A stretch of DNA of 64,000 nucleotides, taken from positions 42,123,368 through 42,187,367 of the forward strand of contig CM055103.1 of the NCBI GenBank assembly GCA_029204225.1, read 5' to 3'. Positions 43,095 to 55,570 of this stretch are shown in pieces. Within the stretch, counting starts at the first letter, position 1. Each line of letters starts with the position of its first letter. Under the pieces are notes generated by a model. It worked only from the letters and a program-made list of their open reading frames with translations. It had not been told where the DNA came from and ran no database searches. Origin of the DNA: Diphasiastrum complanatum (taxonomy: Eukaryota > Streptophyta > Lycopodiopsida > Lycopodiales > Lycopodiaceae). Position numbers and translations under genes: made by a program.

Positions 43095-44882
43095 TGAGTA
43101 GAATTACAGATTCAGGTCATAATGTAGAATTCGAATATGGATCAATGCAGAATTATTGATAGGAGTGATAAGATCCTTGCACTCGACAAGAGACAAGGTG
43201 ACTTATATAGATTGGCACACTGTTACTCTGAGTCTAGTCAAGCCTTGAAAATCTATGTTCTAGTCAATAAAGCATTACTATGGCATCATCGCTTAGGACA
43301 CGTGAATCATGCATCTATTTTGAACATGACCAAACAATCCATGGTCCTTGATCTCGACTATCCTTCTGGTAAGGTCGATCTCCCTGTCTGTCATAGCTAC
43401 ATTTTTGAAAAGCAGGCTAGGTTTCCTTTTAGATCAAACCATATGCATGCAGCAAAAGATCTGTTAGATGTTGTTTATATAGATATATGTGGACCTATGC
43501 AAACTCCTTCATTGCTAGATGCAAAGTACTTCATTACCTTTATTGACGAATTCTCCAGAAGAATAGTTGTTTATTTCATTAAACAGACTTCAAAGGCTTT
43601 CATCGAATTCAGACAATTCAAAGAGCATGTTGAGAATCAAACTGGCAAACGAATCAAAGAACTGAGGTCAGATAATGGGGGAGAATACATCTCCAACGAA
43701 TTCAAGGACTACTGCCTTAACAACGGCATTGAGCAACAATACATCACTTCCTATTCGCCTCAGTCAAATGGTCTTGCTGAGAGAAAGAACATAACCTTAG
43801 TTGAATCGGCAAAGTGTATGTTATCACATGCGACACTTTCGAAGTCCTTCTGGGCTGAAGCTGTTTCAACAGCAACCTATATTGTGAACAAATGTTCTAC
43901 TAAAGGCCTCTCAGACAAAACACCATTAGAATTTTGGACAAGTACCAAATCTTCTTTATCAAACTTACGAGTTTTTGGATGTAGTACTTTTGTGCAGATA
44001 CCTCGTGATATTAGGAAGAAGCTCGACTTCCAGAGTATCAAGTGTGTTTTCATCAGCTACACTAATTCAGATCAAGCCTACAAGTTGTTTGATCCCATCG
44101 AGTCAAAGATATTTACTAGACGAGATGTCATCTTCATCGAAGATCAGTTTCACGGCCTCAAAGGAAAGAGCAGTTCCCATGTAGCCGACCTATCAGATTC
44201 TCCTGACGCTTTGAACTTTCTAGTTCCACAGGCAACTATTCCCATTGAAGGTCCAAGCTCTTCTACTTCCGACGAACAACGAATGAGCGGTAGATCAGAA
44301 GATGATGATGTTGCAGTTCAGCAACTCCAGTATGATAGAAACGATCAACTTCCTATATTATCCAGAAGATCTTCAAGGACTAGCAGACCACCTAACCGGT
44401 ATATTGACGAGTCTGCAGGATATCTTGTTTAGGAACTGACATCTGTCCAAGAGGCACTCAGTCAGCCTGACTCAAATCTCTGGAAAGAAGCTATGGATAA
44501 AGAGTATTCATCTCTTATCAAGAACCAGACGTGGACAGTTGTCAAATTACCTGCTAGCAGAAACGTAGTTGATTGCAAATGGATTTTCAAAGTCAAGTAC
44601 AACACAGATGGAAGCATCAACAGAAAAGGCATGACTAGTAGCCAGAGGTTTTTCTCAAATATACAACATCGATTACACTGAGACCTTCAGTCCAGTAGTC
44701 AAGCATTCTTCTATTCGACTTTTGCTATCATTACAATGGTCCAATTTCCTGGAACAGTCGCAAGCAATCTTTGATAGCTCTATCTTCCACTAAATCAGAG
44801 TATATTGCAACCAATCAAGCTACAAAGGAAGCAATTTGGTCATACTCTTCCGGGAAATGGGTGCATATGCCAAATTAGGAAC
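43095..44882 (+). pseudogene. Copia element F, integrase and deleted RT/RNase H
   Basis: From RITDSGHNVEF (43095) the frame carries HHRLGHVNHAS (about 43287), the integrase zinc region (PVCHSYIFEKQ, with Tyr replacing a Cys), the core ELRSDNGGEYIS (about 43660-43695), SNGLAERKN, and the C-terminal FGCSTFVQIP. RT begins at 44493 (QTWTVVKLP, DCKWIFKVKYN) but after about 44737 jumps to RNase H ([21 protein letters not shown], frames mixed), so most RT is deleted. Stops at 44430 and frame changes at about 44620 add to the decay. No 3' LTR was found. Confidence 0.85.
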
Positions 44883-45757
44883 ACGAGATGGGTGTTTTAC
44901 AGGTACTAAAGAATCAAGATTAGAAGACGAAGCCGGAACATCCAACAATACTGATGCTCCTGCAAAGAACCGACACTTGGTAGCATCACCCACTTAAGGG
45001 TGCCGATCCTAGAAAGACATCAACACAAAACCATGCTATGAAGCCCGAGATTCCAGGGTCCGCCGTATGGGGACCATACTACCCAGTGTTGACGAGCACC
45101 AAAATACTATGAATTCTACGAAAGTTGATACGAAAAAAGTGGACCAAAGAGGGGTCCCAGCCCACCCTTAAAGTGGCTAGACACATTAATTATTAATAGA
45201 CGATAGAAGTTTTATAACGGTCACGAGAACCGTCGGAAATAGTGGACATAGACTAATTTTTAAGAACGAAGAAAAATGCCGGTCCATGTAGAAATAGGTC
45301 CCAGCCCGCTTTTACGGCCGTAAAATTGGCCCGGATATAAAAATGCCAACTATGCCGAGCAAAATTTTGATGTAATCGAAAATATTTTACTAATACCAGA
45401 AACCTCTTTGTTTTTCAGGAATGGTCGGTTTCTTTTCAAGATTGCTCTGTATGTCACTTGTAACAATGTCAACAACTTGCAGAATCGAAACCCGCTCAAT
45501 TGAAATACCGATAGGAAAAATTGACAAAATGGCATACATCAGTGAATGGGCATAGTGGGTTTCGAAAATATGGGGACACGATAAGTTACAACATCAAAAC
45601 CGCAATCACAGACAAAACTCAGCATGACAAACGGGATGCAGTATTATATACCGGGGTAGGCCAAAATAGCCAGCCAACTAGAAGGAAACTTTTTTAGTTT
45701 TTACACAAGTGGGTAAGTTGCAAAAATTACTTGGGCCAAAAATCACTAAGTTAATGG

Positions 45758-45758
<1 letters not shown>

Positions 45759-45788
<30 letters not shown>
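45759..45788. repeat. 30-base poly-G run
   Basis: An unbroken run of 30 G followed by CGGGGGTGTGGTGGG. Such tracts are rare in plant DNA and can form G-quadruplexes; length may also be affected by sequencing or assembly. Confidence 0.9.
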
Positions 45789-46125
45789 CGGGGGTGTGGT
45801 GGGATGTTTGCACTCTAGATTCAAAAAAAATCTGGGAGTGACATCAGCCCAATGACAAGTGTCAAAAGGGGGCCTGGTTGCTTACATCATACATGAGTCA
45901 TTTTGCCAATGATACACAAAATTTTAAAGAATTATTTCATGTACACCAAGTGGCCATAGGTCAATGGAAGAGTACAATGGGAAAAAGATAAGGTAGAAAG
46001 TTGGCTGGCCTTGCATGAAACTGGCCTTCCATGAAACACATGCTGAAAAGGAGAATAAATGTGTGAATGGTGGGCTCCTACCACCATCTATAAAATACCA
46101 CAAAACCTTGAGTCTTTTGTTTTTG

Positions 46126-46129
<4 letters not shown>

Positions 46130-46183
<54 letters not shown>

Positions 46184-46360
46184 TGAGTGAGAGTGAGAGT
46201 GAGAGAGAGAGAGAGAGTGTGTGTGTGTGAGAGACATCTATAAAATAGCACAAAACGTTGAGTATTGTGTGTTTGAGAGAGAGAGAGAGAGAGAGAGAGA
46301 AATACCACAAAACGTTGAGTATTGTGTGTTTGAGAGAGAGAGAGAGTGTGTGTGTGTGTG
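46130..46360. repeat. Compound (GT)n/(GA)n microsatellites with a duplicated unit
   Basis: GT repeats at 46131-46158 lead into GA repeats to about 46228, then the phrase ACAAAACGTTGAGTATTGTG occurs twice (about 46250 and 46307), each followed by GA repeats. The unit was therefore duplicated together with its microsatellite. Confidence 0.85.
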
Positions 46361-49004
46361 CCTATGTATAGAGAGAGAAAATGTGGCTGCTTTTGCTGTG
46401 TTATGCTACTTTGTTGTGCTGATATGCTATGCTGCTGCTGTGAAGTAGTCCTTGTGAGGAAGAGGGGAGTGTAGTAAACTGTTTCCTTGCGATGTTGGTC
46501 TGCAGAGATAAGAGAGTGAGTTTTGGAATAATTCCATGTTATGTTGTTGAAGTTGCTATTATGTTCTGCTGAGCCATGGGAGACATCCAATTCTACATTG
46601 TTGTACTTATCTAGTTATACTGCTAAGCTACAAAGATGATTTAGTTGCCTTACTACCTCACTAAATGATGAACAGAGAAGTAGCTGACCGTTTAATGGAT
46701 GTACTACTCTGCTAAGCCATAATAGACAGAGATTTTTGGTGAAGCATTATCTTGTTATGATGCCCCTCTGCCTCCTTGTTTTGATCTAATGGGAAGAAGA
46801 GTATGCCCACCCTACTATGCTGCTGTTCTCAAAAGAGTTTGATGTATTTGCCATGCTGTTGTCACAGTTGTTGACAGTTTTGTTGGTTTTTGAAGTGAGG
46901 TTATAATTATGTTTTAAGAGAGTCATGAGTGCTTGGTAGTTGGTACTTGATACTGCTATAGATAAGTACAAGCTTAATATCATGATACTGGAAATCAGTT
47001 TATGTTTACCTGGCTCAATGAATTCCAGTATGGGGAATCTTGTATCTTGTAGAGATTATGACTGAAGATAACTACGTGAAGGAGACAATCATACTAACTA
47101 CTGTGTCAGGTTTCGGACACATTAGTGGACGTTTGAAGTATGGAAGAAACGGATCTACATTGCTATTCGGTTGTCTCAGAGCCAGCGTGATGTCTGGAAT
47201 CATGGAACAGTGAGCACTCTGATCAATTGATAATGGCCCACGACTACCAACATGCGACCATTGTGCAACCTACCGTTCATAGAAAAATGATGTAGAGAAC
47301 CCTTGACATGAGAGACCTGAACTCTGATTTCCACAAGTGTTGATCATAACTATCTGAATCGTGTATCGTTTGAGCCATGAATACAATTATCAAGTATATG
47401 AACTATTGTTCCACCAACGTAGGGCTCTGAGTTATCATTTCTGCATGGCATCTAAGCGCTGACCATGAGCGCACAGACTCCAGCTGCCCCATCATTTCTG
47501 AGCTAAGTTACAATGGTCAAGTAAGGAGCATAGCCAGTAGAGAATCACGACCAGTCAGGAATGATTTTGGGCCTCAATAGCTGATCCAGCACTCTGAGAA
47601 TACTCACAATTGCAGGCCAACGTCAAGTCAGTGCTTTTCACAACAACCAATACTCGTTTTTCTGATATCCATCCGACGAGCTACTGATCAAGAAGCATTC
47701 TAACTCTCTGTTTCCAACAACCAGAAGGCCAGCAAGCAACAACAAGTGAGTGAGAGCTCGGGTGGAGAAGAAGTGGATCGAACCATCAGCGAGCCGTAGC
47801 AGTGAGAGGAGGTAGATCGGACCATCGCTGGAGCACTGCTTAAAGGACCTCTTTGACCATCTATCGCTACACGTAATGGAGTTCCATTAACGCTCCAAGC
47901 GTCGTACTAATTTCCATGGACATGTAAAGCCCTGGGTGCGTGAAGAGCCCATGGCCACCATTTCCTAATGATTCTGAGGTTTGAAACTTGAGTTCGATTG
48001 TTTGAAGAAGGAGTGTGATCCAATGATCTGATCTGTAGCAGAAATGAGGAATGCCTTGCTAGCAATCACAACCAACCAGTGAGCAGCCAGTGGGCGCTAT
48101 CAATCGGTGCAGGAGAAGTAATTTTTCCTGCATTTGTTCTGGAATGATAGTAGCTACAGTGATCAGAGGCACAGCTAGTTGAAATTGTATTTAGAATTGC
48201 AGTGACTGAAAATCTTAGTATGCATAGATTGATAGATAGAATTGAAACTATGAATCGTTTGTTTGAGTAAATAAGGCGTCATTGACCGACACTATAGCTA
48301 TACTCGGACTTCATGATGGTACATACCCAACAAGAATCAACACTTCATGAGAGCTGTCTGGATTGCATTAGAATGCTTTATAAACTGTGAATAGCAGCAT
48401 CCGAATCTCTTCATAAAGTCTCAGCTCCTTCTCTAGTCCTTAAAATGAAGGTGTCTTCTTATGTAAAGGGAATACTTCACAGATATATAGGTTTCATGTG
48501 GTTGTGTGACGAGTTTCCTATAACTAAGTTGATGCGTGCGGTTGAATCTAGCTCTTGTTTGAGCCTGACTGTACTCTGTTGGGATGGCTAACGTTGAACT
48601 AATCAAGTTATTATTCCAGTGAGGAGAATAATGTTTTCAGCATGAATTTGAATGCATCCATGTTATCGATAATCCAAGAAAAACCACCCGCTGCTAACTT
48701 CACCAATGTAATCTGCTTCAAACTTGGACTCTAAGATCTAAAGTATGAAACACGGTATAGAGCCGATAATACCACTTGAGATAGGGGTATGCTTGACGAG
48801 ATACTTTGAGTATAAATGTGTGAAGTTATGCCATAGTGATTTCAAATACATGTTGGTTTGCACTGAGTATCATGTCGATAAGCTGTTACGGAAACTGAGT
48901 TGATTGTGCTGAAGTTGTCTATTTGTGTGAGAATTTTTTTTTCAAAAATGTTGTGTCATGCTGTTATGAAATGAAGAATTAGCCGACCCTCTTGAAACAC
49001 AGAG

Positions 49005-49123
49005 GCAGTTTTAATACTTGGGCGAGGGTGAAACACACCTCCCGGACTAGGAAAGAACGCATCTGCAGTTTTAATACTTGGGCGAGGGTGAAACACACCT
49101 CCCGGACTAGGAAAGAACGCATT
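49005..49123. repeat. 60-bp tandem duplication
   Basis: The unit starting GCAGTTTTAATACTTGGGCG at 49005 is repeated exactly at 49065 over at least 57 bp. The identity suggests a recent duplication. Confidence 0.95.
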
Positions 49124-49195
49124 TTTACAGTGAAATTTCCCATCTAGAACACCCCGCCCAGGTCACTTGTTGAAACATACGGGCCTTGGGAGGCG

Positions 49196-49256
49196 AACAC
49201 TCGAACGCATAACACTCGAACAGCCTAACACTCGAACGCTTAACACTCGAACGCCT
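49196..49256. repeat. Four-copy 15-bp tandem repeat
   Basis: AACACTCGAACGCAT and three close variants (starts 49196, 49211, 49227, 49242), 15-16 bp each. No function seen. Confidence 0.9.
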
Positions 49257-51889
49257 AACACCCAAGGTGCGTTGATCCCATGAGCACACAAAGGATGGTA
49301 GAAAACTGCAAAGTCGCAAATATCCAAAAAGTTCAATGTTAATGGTTTGAATGTTGCTTAAATCATACACCAAATTTGCCATTAAGAGTGCTAGGATTCA
49401 CCCTAGGATTCACCCTTGACGAGATTTATATGGAATGAACTGGAAATCATACCAAGCTTGTTATCCTGACCATGATATGTTGGGCCTAGCATACATTACT
49501 CATAAGGCCAAAACAAGTGCGAAAAATACATTCGAAATCACATGTGTATGAAAACGTTACCAAAAATCTCACTTTTTGGGGTCTACCTTAAGAACAAACA
49601 TCAAAATCTTTATGTCGGCTCCCCCATGCAATAATATGACATAGGCTATGACTCAAGCCATGTACGAAATTACAACCGACAAGACTGTGCCGATTGCATC
49701 GTGAGTTTCAACCCCCCCCCCCTTGATACCAAACAAGACGTCCTGGTTAGCACAATAAAGGTTGAACAAGGTTATGAATAATATTGGGTCGGGACATTAC
49801 AACGGGAATGGGGAGTATCGTGGAATGTATTGTTTAAATGTGGGGAATAGACAAAAATTACTCATGTAAGAAATTCGAGCATGTACACCATCTACCAATC
49901 ATAGCGTTACTCCACACCGCAAAAGAGCAATATCAGTTTTCACTTAGAAAGGAATCCTAGGATACACATCATTAACTAGGACCGGTTTGGAAAGGGGAAA
50001 ATTTCTAGACTTGACACCCATTTCAAGAAATCACCGACCGAATGACGAATATTACACCAACCTCAAGCAAGAAGGTACATCAGTGTGGATGAATGCCTAG
50101 CTAAAGTTGAGTCCCATACACTTGGAAGTCCATTCCCAGTCAAGGTAGAAATATCGTTTGTCCAAATATTGTCTAGCACAATCCAAAAGCCATATCATCT
50201 AGAGTCAAGAAAAGAACATGCAAGTTGAACCACTCAGTACTTCCCAAGGTAGACAACGACAATACAGATCTTGAGTCGGGGATCTGCCACCATTATAGCT
50301 TTAGACACTACTTTGGGATGTGTGACTATCGCCGACCTAGCTTTAGAAATCAATACGAACAGAACTCAAATATAGGCCACTTTGTCATCACTGGTTTCCC
50401 CTAGCAATCCAAGTTGCACTACTAGATGGGATCTCTCGAGCAGCCTTAGGGTTCATATGACGGACCTAGAATACCAGTTCCTACCCCTACCGGGTGACGT
50501 GTGCCAACTAGTCAGACAAGGAATTCCAAGATATCATTTCTATACACCGTAGTTTCACCATAACCTGCAACCTTGGGATATCTTATTCCGAATACAACAT
50601 CACAAGGATCACGACTATTTAGAAGTATACGAATTAAGGCCAGATAGGTCATAGAGATTAACTGACGTCACATCTACTCATTACGCAGAAGTATTGCAAA
50701 CACCCTCACATACCCCTTGCGTTGATCCATCTGAACAATATCCCGAATCTCTTGGGACTTCTAACAACATGAATGTAATCCCAGAAGATAGACCCATGTA
50801 TAGAAACTAAAGAGCCTTGTACCAACGCCCTGAACTAGTCATGAATATTTCAAGTGATGGACTATCCGAAGATCCTGTTGATAGTCTCAAGCTAGAAGTA
50901 AGGACCATTTAAGTCGTTCGGGTTGGGTCTAAGTTGGATCTCATGAGACTCTTGGCTAGAAATCTCTTTGAGAGCCTTGAAGGATTTCTATCCTAGATTC
51001 TTTGAGATTCAGTTAGATCCTACCTAGGGTCCATACTCAGATTTATCAAAATCCTACGTCGATATCATGAATGGCGGCACCTCTTAGATATTGCCTAGTT
51101 CTACGCATAGAAGGATGGATGACCATAAGATTCGTTACTCTTGATACCCAACATGAGTTCACACCGAAGATTAAGCAATTGAAGTAGTTAGAGAAGTACA
51201 TCAGTTTCAAATACGCATCTATTATTGCATAGATCCCATATGGGTATTGTTGTCCACAAACTTTATTCGATTATGCCAAGGATAGAAAATAGTTAGCATA
51301 CCACATCTATCACCAAACCAGAATCTGAAAGGTTAGAAGTGACATAAAAAACATCCTAACTCGATAATCAGTTCATCTCCCAAGCGGTCATACCTCCGAG
51401 GGACTAGAAAAATCTCATTGATCCAGGAGTACGGGGTGATTAGGATGGCCCCTAGGATTGGAAAAGGCGTTACCCTGATCACTCGCGTAAAGGCAGTGTG
51501 GGTCTTCCCCCCGCTGGGGATCTTCCTCCAACAGGACCAATCCCTCGATGGAAAATCCACCCAACAAATCCCTTCAATAGGACGTTCTCTTCTTTGTTCT
51601 TGTAAATTTTCTTGGCGGTTGTCAAAATGATGATGCTCATCATCTGAATCTTCGTCCTCTTCTCTTATAGCTTCTAACTGTCAAAAATCAGTGGGTTGTG
51701 TGAAAGCTAGGAGCGAGCTAGATGAATGGATCGAAATGCAACAGTTAGCAGCAAAATAGTTCAAACGATGGATCAAATAATTGTGCAATTGCCAACAACA
51801 ACTATAAAACAAATCACACTCTGATTATTATCAACAAATGAGTACAATGGCTTGAAGTTATTCTTTCAGCTTGTTGAGCACGATAACGC

Positions 51890-54030
51890 TTAGAGTGCCT
51901 TGTGTATTTTATATACAAGGTGTTGCTTACCCTTTAGCTCGCTCGTATCCTTCAGGCTGTGACATGAAAATTTGCTCTTCAATGGTCCAGTTGAGAAAAA
52001 CAGTCTGGACATCCATTTGATGGACTTTGACATCTGCTGCAACTGCAAAGGAAAGTAGTAGTCTGATCGAAGCATGCTTGACAATTGGGCTGAAAGTTTT
52101 AGAATAGTCCAGATCTGGAATCTGGAAATAACGTTTGGCATCCAGCCTGGCCTTGTATCGATTTAGCCTTCATTCAGCATCATATTTCACTCTGAACATC
52201 CATTGGCATGGGATGGATTTTCGACCTTTTGGCAGCTCAGTGATTGTCCACGTTTGATTCTCCATCAGAAAATCGAATTCTGTGTCCATTGCTGCTTCCA
52301 TTGATCAGAATCATTTGTAGACATTGCCTTTGGAGCTGAATTTGGTTCCTGCACAAAGTAGCAGGCTGCATCATCCATAAATCTGGATGGAGGCTGTCTA
52401 GGTTGATTCGATCTTCTAGGCTGAATTTTGACCCTCTATTGATCAGACTCATTTTTCGGAATTTGTATCGATTTCTTGATTTTTGACCTTGGGTTTGAAA
52501 TTTTGTTGTTCGATCCTGGAGTTGAAATTTGGATGTTTGAACCTGGGGTCCGAACTCTGCTGTTCGACCCTTGGGTCATAAATTTGTGCAGCCTTTCCCT
52601 TGGGGCCAAAACTTGTCCTCCAAAAAAATGACATCTTTGCTCGTAAATGCCTTTTCTGTGTCCAGATTGTAGAGCTTGTATGCCTTGTGAACTAGAGAGT
52701 AGCCAATAAAAATTGATTTTCTGCTTGTGATGTCCAGCTTCTTTCTAAGGTCTTCAAGGATTTGAACATAGGAAATGCAACCAAACACTCTATAACACCA
52801 AACACTCTAATATTTTTGAGTGATGGTTTCGATCTTGTCCACATCTCATAAGGTGTTTTGCCATCTAAAGCTTTCGTGATGGATTGATTTTGTAAATAGG
52901 CAGTTGTATTGACAGCTTCTGTCCAGAATTTTTTTGGAAGAGAAGCATGGGCCAACATGCTCTTGGCACTTTTAACAAGTGTTCGATTCGTCCTCTTAGC
53001 TATGCCATTGGACTATGGTGAATAGCTTGTTGTAAATTGTTGGTGTATTCCATTTGCCTTGCAGAATTCTTTAAATTCTGTGGAGATAAATTCTCCCCTT
53101 TCATCTGAACGTAGTGCTTTGATAATTGATTTGATTCTTCTATGGGTCTGATAGTTCACAGACATCTTGAACTGCTTGAAGAATGTAAATGCTTCTAATT
53201 TGTTCTTTGAAAGGTAAGTAGCAGTCCATTGTGAGAAGTCATCGATGAATTTCTAGAAGTGTGAACTGAATCGAAAATGAATGGACTTCTAGCATGCTTG
53301 CTGATAATACAGTTTTCACATGGAGAACTCGATTTGCTAATTTGAGGCAGATCTTGTACCAAACTTTGTTTTGACATTTGTTGAATACTGTTGAAGTTGA
53401 GATGGCCTAATCTGAGATGCTATAGCATATCAGTTAATTCAGATGTAGTGGTGTGAAGAGCTTGACTATTCAAAGAGTATCTGTGACTGAGCTTGTATAA
53501 ATTGCAACTTCTTCTCCCGAAAGCTAGAGCTTTCTGGGACTTGTTAAAGATTGTGCAGCCATTTGTGTCAAATCCGACCCTCTGACCGAAATCAGTGATT
53601 CTGCTAACTGAGAGCAAATTCTTGGTCAGATTTGGAACACGGAGAACATTGGACAGCAAATTGACTTCACCTTTCTGAAATTCGATCCTGACTATTCCTT
53701 CACCTTGGATCGAATGTGATGAGCTGTCTCCAACTTGCACAACTCGAGAATGGGTGAAAGATTTGTAATCCTCGAACCAGTCATGATGGTGAGTCATGTG
53801 TTGAGTTGTTCCAAATTCAAGATACGAAAAATCGATATCTTGTTGTTCTCCAACCTTTGTCATAAAGGCTGCTTCATCCTCCTCTTGCTGTTGGTTCGAA
53901 AAACTGGTTAAAGTACTATGTGCTTGTTGTTGGTATTATGTTTCTTCTTTTTATTATTGTATTTTAAGGTCCTGCAGTCCTTGATTTCATGACCGATTTT
54001 CTTGCAGTATCTGCAGAACAATTTCTTCTT
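51890..54030 (-). pseudogene. Copia element G, gag-pol remnant
   Basis: Minus strand, in order: a CCHC knuckle LFCRYCKKIGHEIKDC (about 54025-53975), protease YLEFGTTQHM (about 53815) in which the catalytic Asp is Glu and Ser is Phe, LLSVSRITDFG (about 53620-53590), pre-integrase CENCIISKHARSPF (about 53325-53285), the integrase core in broken frames (ALRSDERGEF region about 53120, then MLAHASLPKKFW at 52958), FGCISYVQI (52788), and early RT (about 52141-51950) ending without the YVDD box. The 3' half is missing at 51.89 kb. Domain sequences resemble element F and the fragment at 60.9 kb more than elements A, C and E. Dead. Confidence 0.85.
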
Positions 54031-54260
54031 TGGTTGGTAGGAGGAAGTATTCAAATTCGACCCTGAGTCAAAATTTCACCTAGAGTTAAAATTTGAATCT
54101 GAGCCAGAATTCGACCCTGACTTTAAATTGCTCTTCTTTTTTTATTCTTTGAATATAGTGCTTGTGGATCCGTACCTGAGCCCGAGAGGAAGCTGATCTT
54201 TCTAATTTCTTCTTGTAGAAGAAGTGAGATTACTCTTGTTAGAGTTAGATTCTCTTGGAT

Positions 54261-54939
54261 CAAAATTGCCATTATCTAGCCATGTAGAATATTGTACATT
54301 TTGTCAATATTGTTTGTTGGTTACTTGAATGGCCAAAGTGTCACTTGTACATTCACACCTAAAGTAGGTTACCACGAGTCAAGAGGAGTGGTTGTGTCCA
54401 TTTGGTAGTGATTCCTACTTTGTAGGATCTAGACTATGATTTATGATGAGATTTGTACCTACCATGCACCTACCAAGCATGACTCTTGGATCTAGGCTAG
54501 GGTTTTCACGTTAGGGCAAGAAAGTGGAGTCTACTTCCTTATTACATGCTGGATTTTCACCTAACTTAGTAAAGGAAGTGTGTTTTACTATGTATTCCCA
54601 TTCTCCGTAGTGAGAAGATAGAAACTTTTTGGAGCCTCAAGGAGAAACTCGTGTTTCCTCTCATTGTATGGTAATTTCTCTTGATTTCCAATGAAACCTA
54701 GCTTTGGCACATTGTAAACACTGTCTACAGGCCGTACTACAACCTTATTTCCACACGTGTGGAGTTGGATTACACTTATTGATCAATGCTTTGACTTTCT
54801 CTACTTGTTTTCTATCAAGCTACTAAACTAGATCTTGTTTTCTGATGACTAGTTTCTGATAGTTGTTTAACAAGCATACAATCAACCTTGTGGATCATTC
54901 AAAGATCCATTTATGGTCCTTAGTACTGTACTTTTTACA
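54261..54939 (+). repeat. 5' LTR of element E
   Basis: Ends TTTTTACA before the primer-binding site. It contains CAGGCCGTACT (about 54728) followed by TCCACACGTGTGGA (about 54752), the same two-part block seen in element A's LTR. The first roughly 20 bp differ from the 3' LTR, so the true start is eroded. Confidence 0.85.
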
Positions 54940-55570
54940 TGTTATCAGAGCCAAGTACAAGGCTATTGATCAGTGTTTGAATCTAATCCAGTTTTAGTAG
55001 GTTTTGGTGCAAAAAGCTAGTATTGGAAGGGCGAGCTGGTATCCAGATTTTGGTGAGGGAATTTGATCCCAAACTTTTTCAGGATCAAAATCCGTACTTT
55101 TCACACGTGTGGGCATCTCTGAATCAGCATTTAACAACCCCTATTCATTGGATCACAGAAAATTCATCTGGTGTCAGTTTGATGTAATTGTTGGTGCAAA
55201 TCCTAGGATAAGCTACCAAGATCACTTGCCATTGATTAGTTTTGAATTTGTTTCATGAAAACTAATTAATCTAGGCTGATTTCAGACCTTCTTAAAGTGA
55301 AACCAGGTCTTGAAAGTACATCAAAGTGAATGAGAGAGATAGAGTCAGTTTTTGTCCAAGAATAGCCAAGATTGGCAAGATTTGCTTGAGAGTAGTTTTC
55401 ACCTCATCTTATCTTCATTCCAGCTTTGTGAGGGAGTAATAGAACTATGATTACAAGTCCATCTATTGGATTAGAAGTCAACATTTGAGTGAAACATTGC
55501 AAGTTAGAAACCTTTGTGAGATTTAGGTTCAAACAAATCTATATCTTGTGTATAGAATCTTACTAGTAAG

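Larger units (their letters stand above)
44883..51888. other. Long stretch without a supported gene
   Basis: Seven kilobases with no frame over 90 codons outside microsatellites. It holds a 30-G run, compound GT/GA microsatellites, two tandem repeats near 49.0-49.3 kb, and no recognised protein motif. The 49.9-51.6 kb part has broken text in several frames that could be a very old retroelement, but no diagnostic motif survives. Confidence 0.6.

Noticed and set aside
49005-49256. Tandem repeats as a CRISPR-like or satellite array
   Set aside because: Only two 60-bp and four 15-bp units without spacers; too few for a satellite and the genome is eukaryotic.
49900-51630. A gypsy gag-pol remnant
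   Set aside because: Some phrases look like old coding text (for example QYPESLGTSNN near 50740) but no zinc knuckle, protease, RT or integrase motif could be found.
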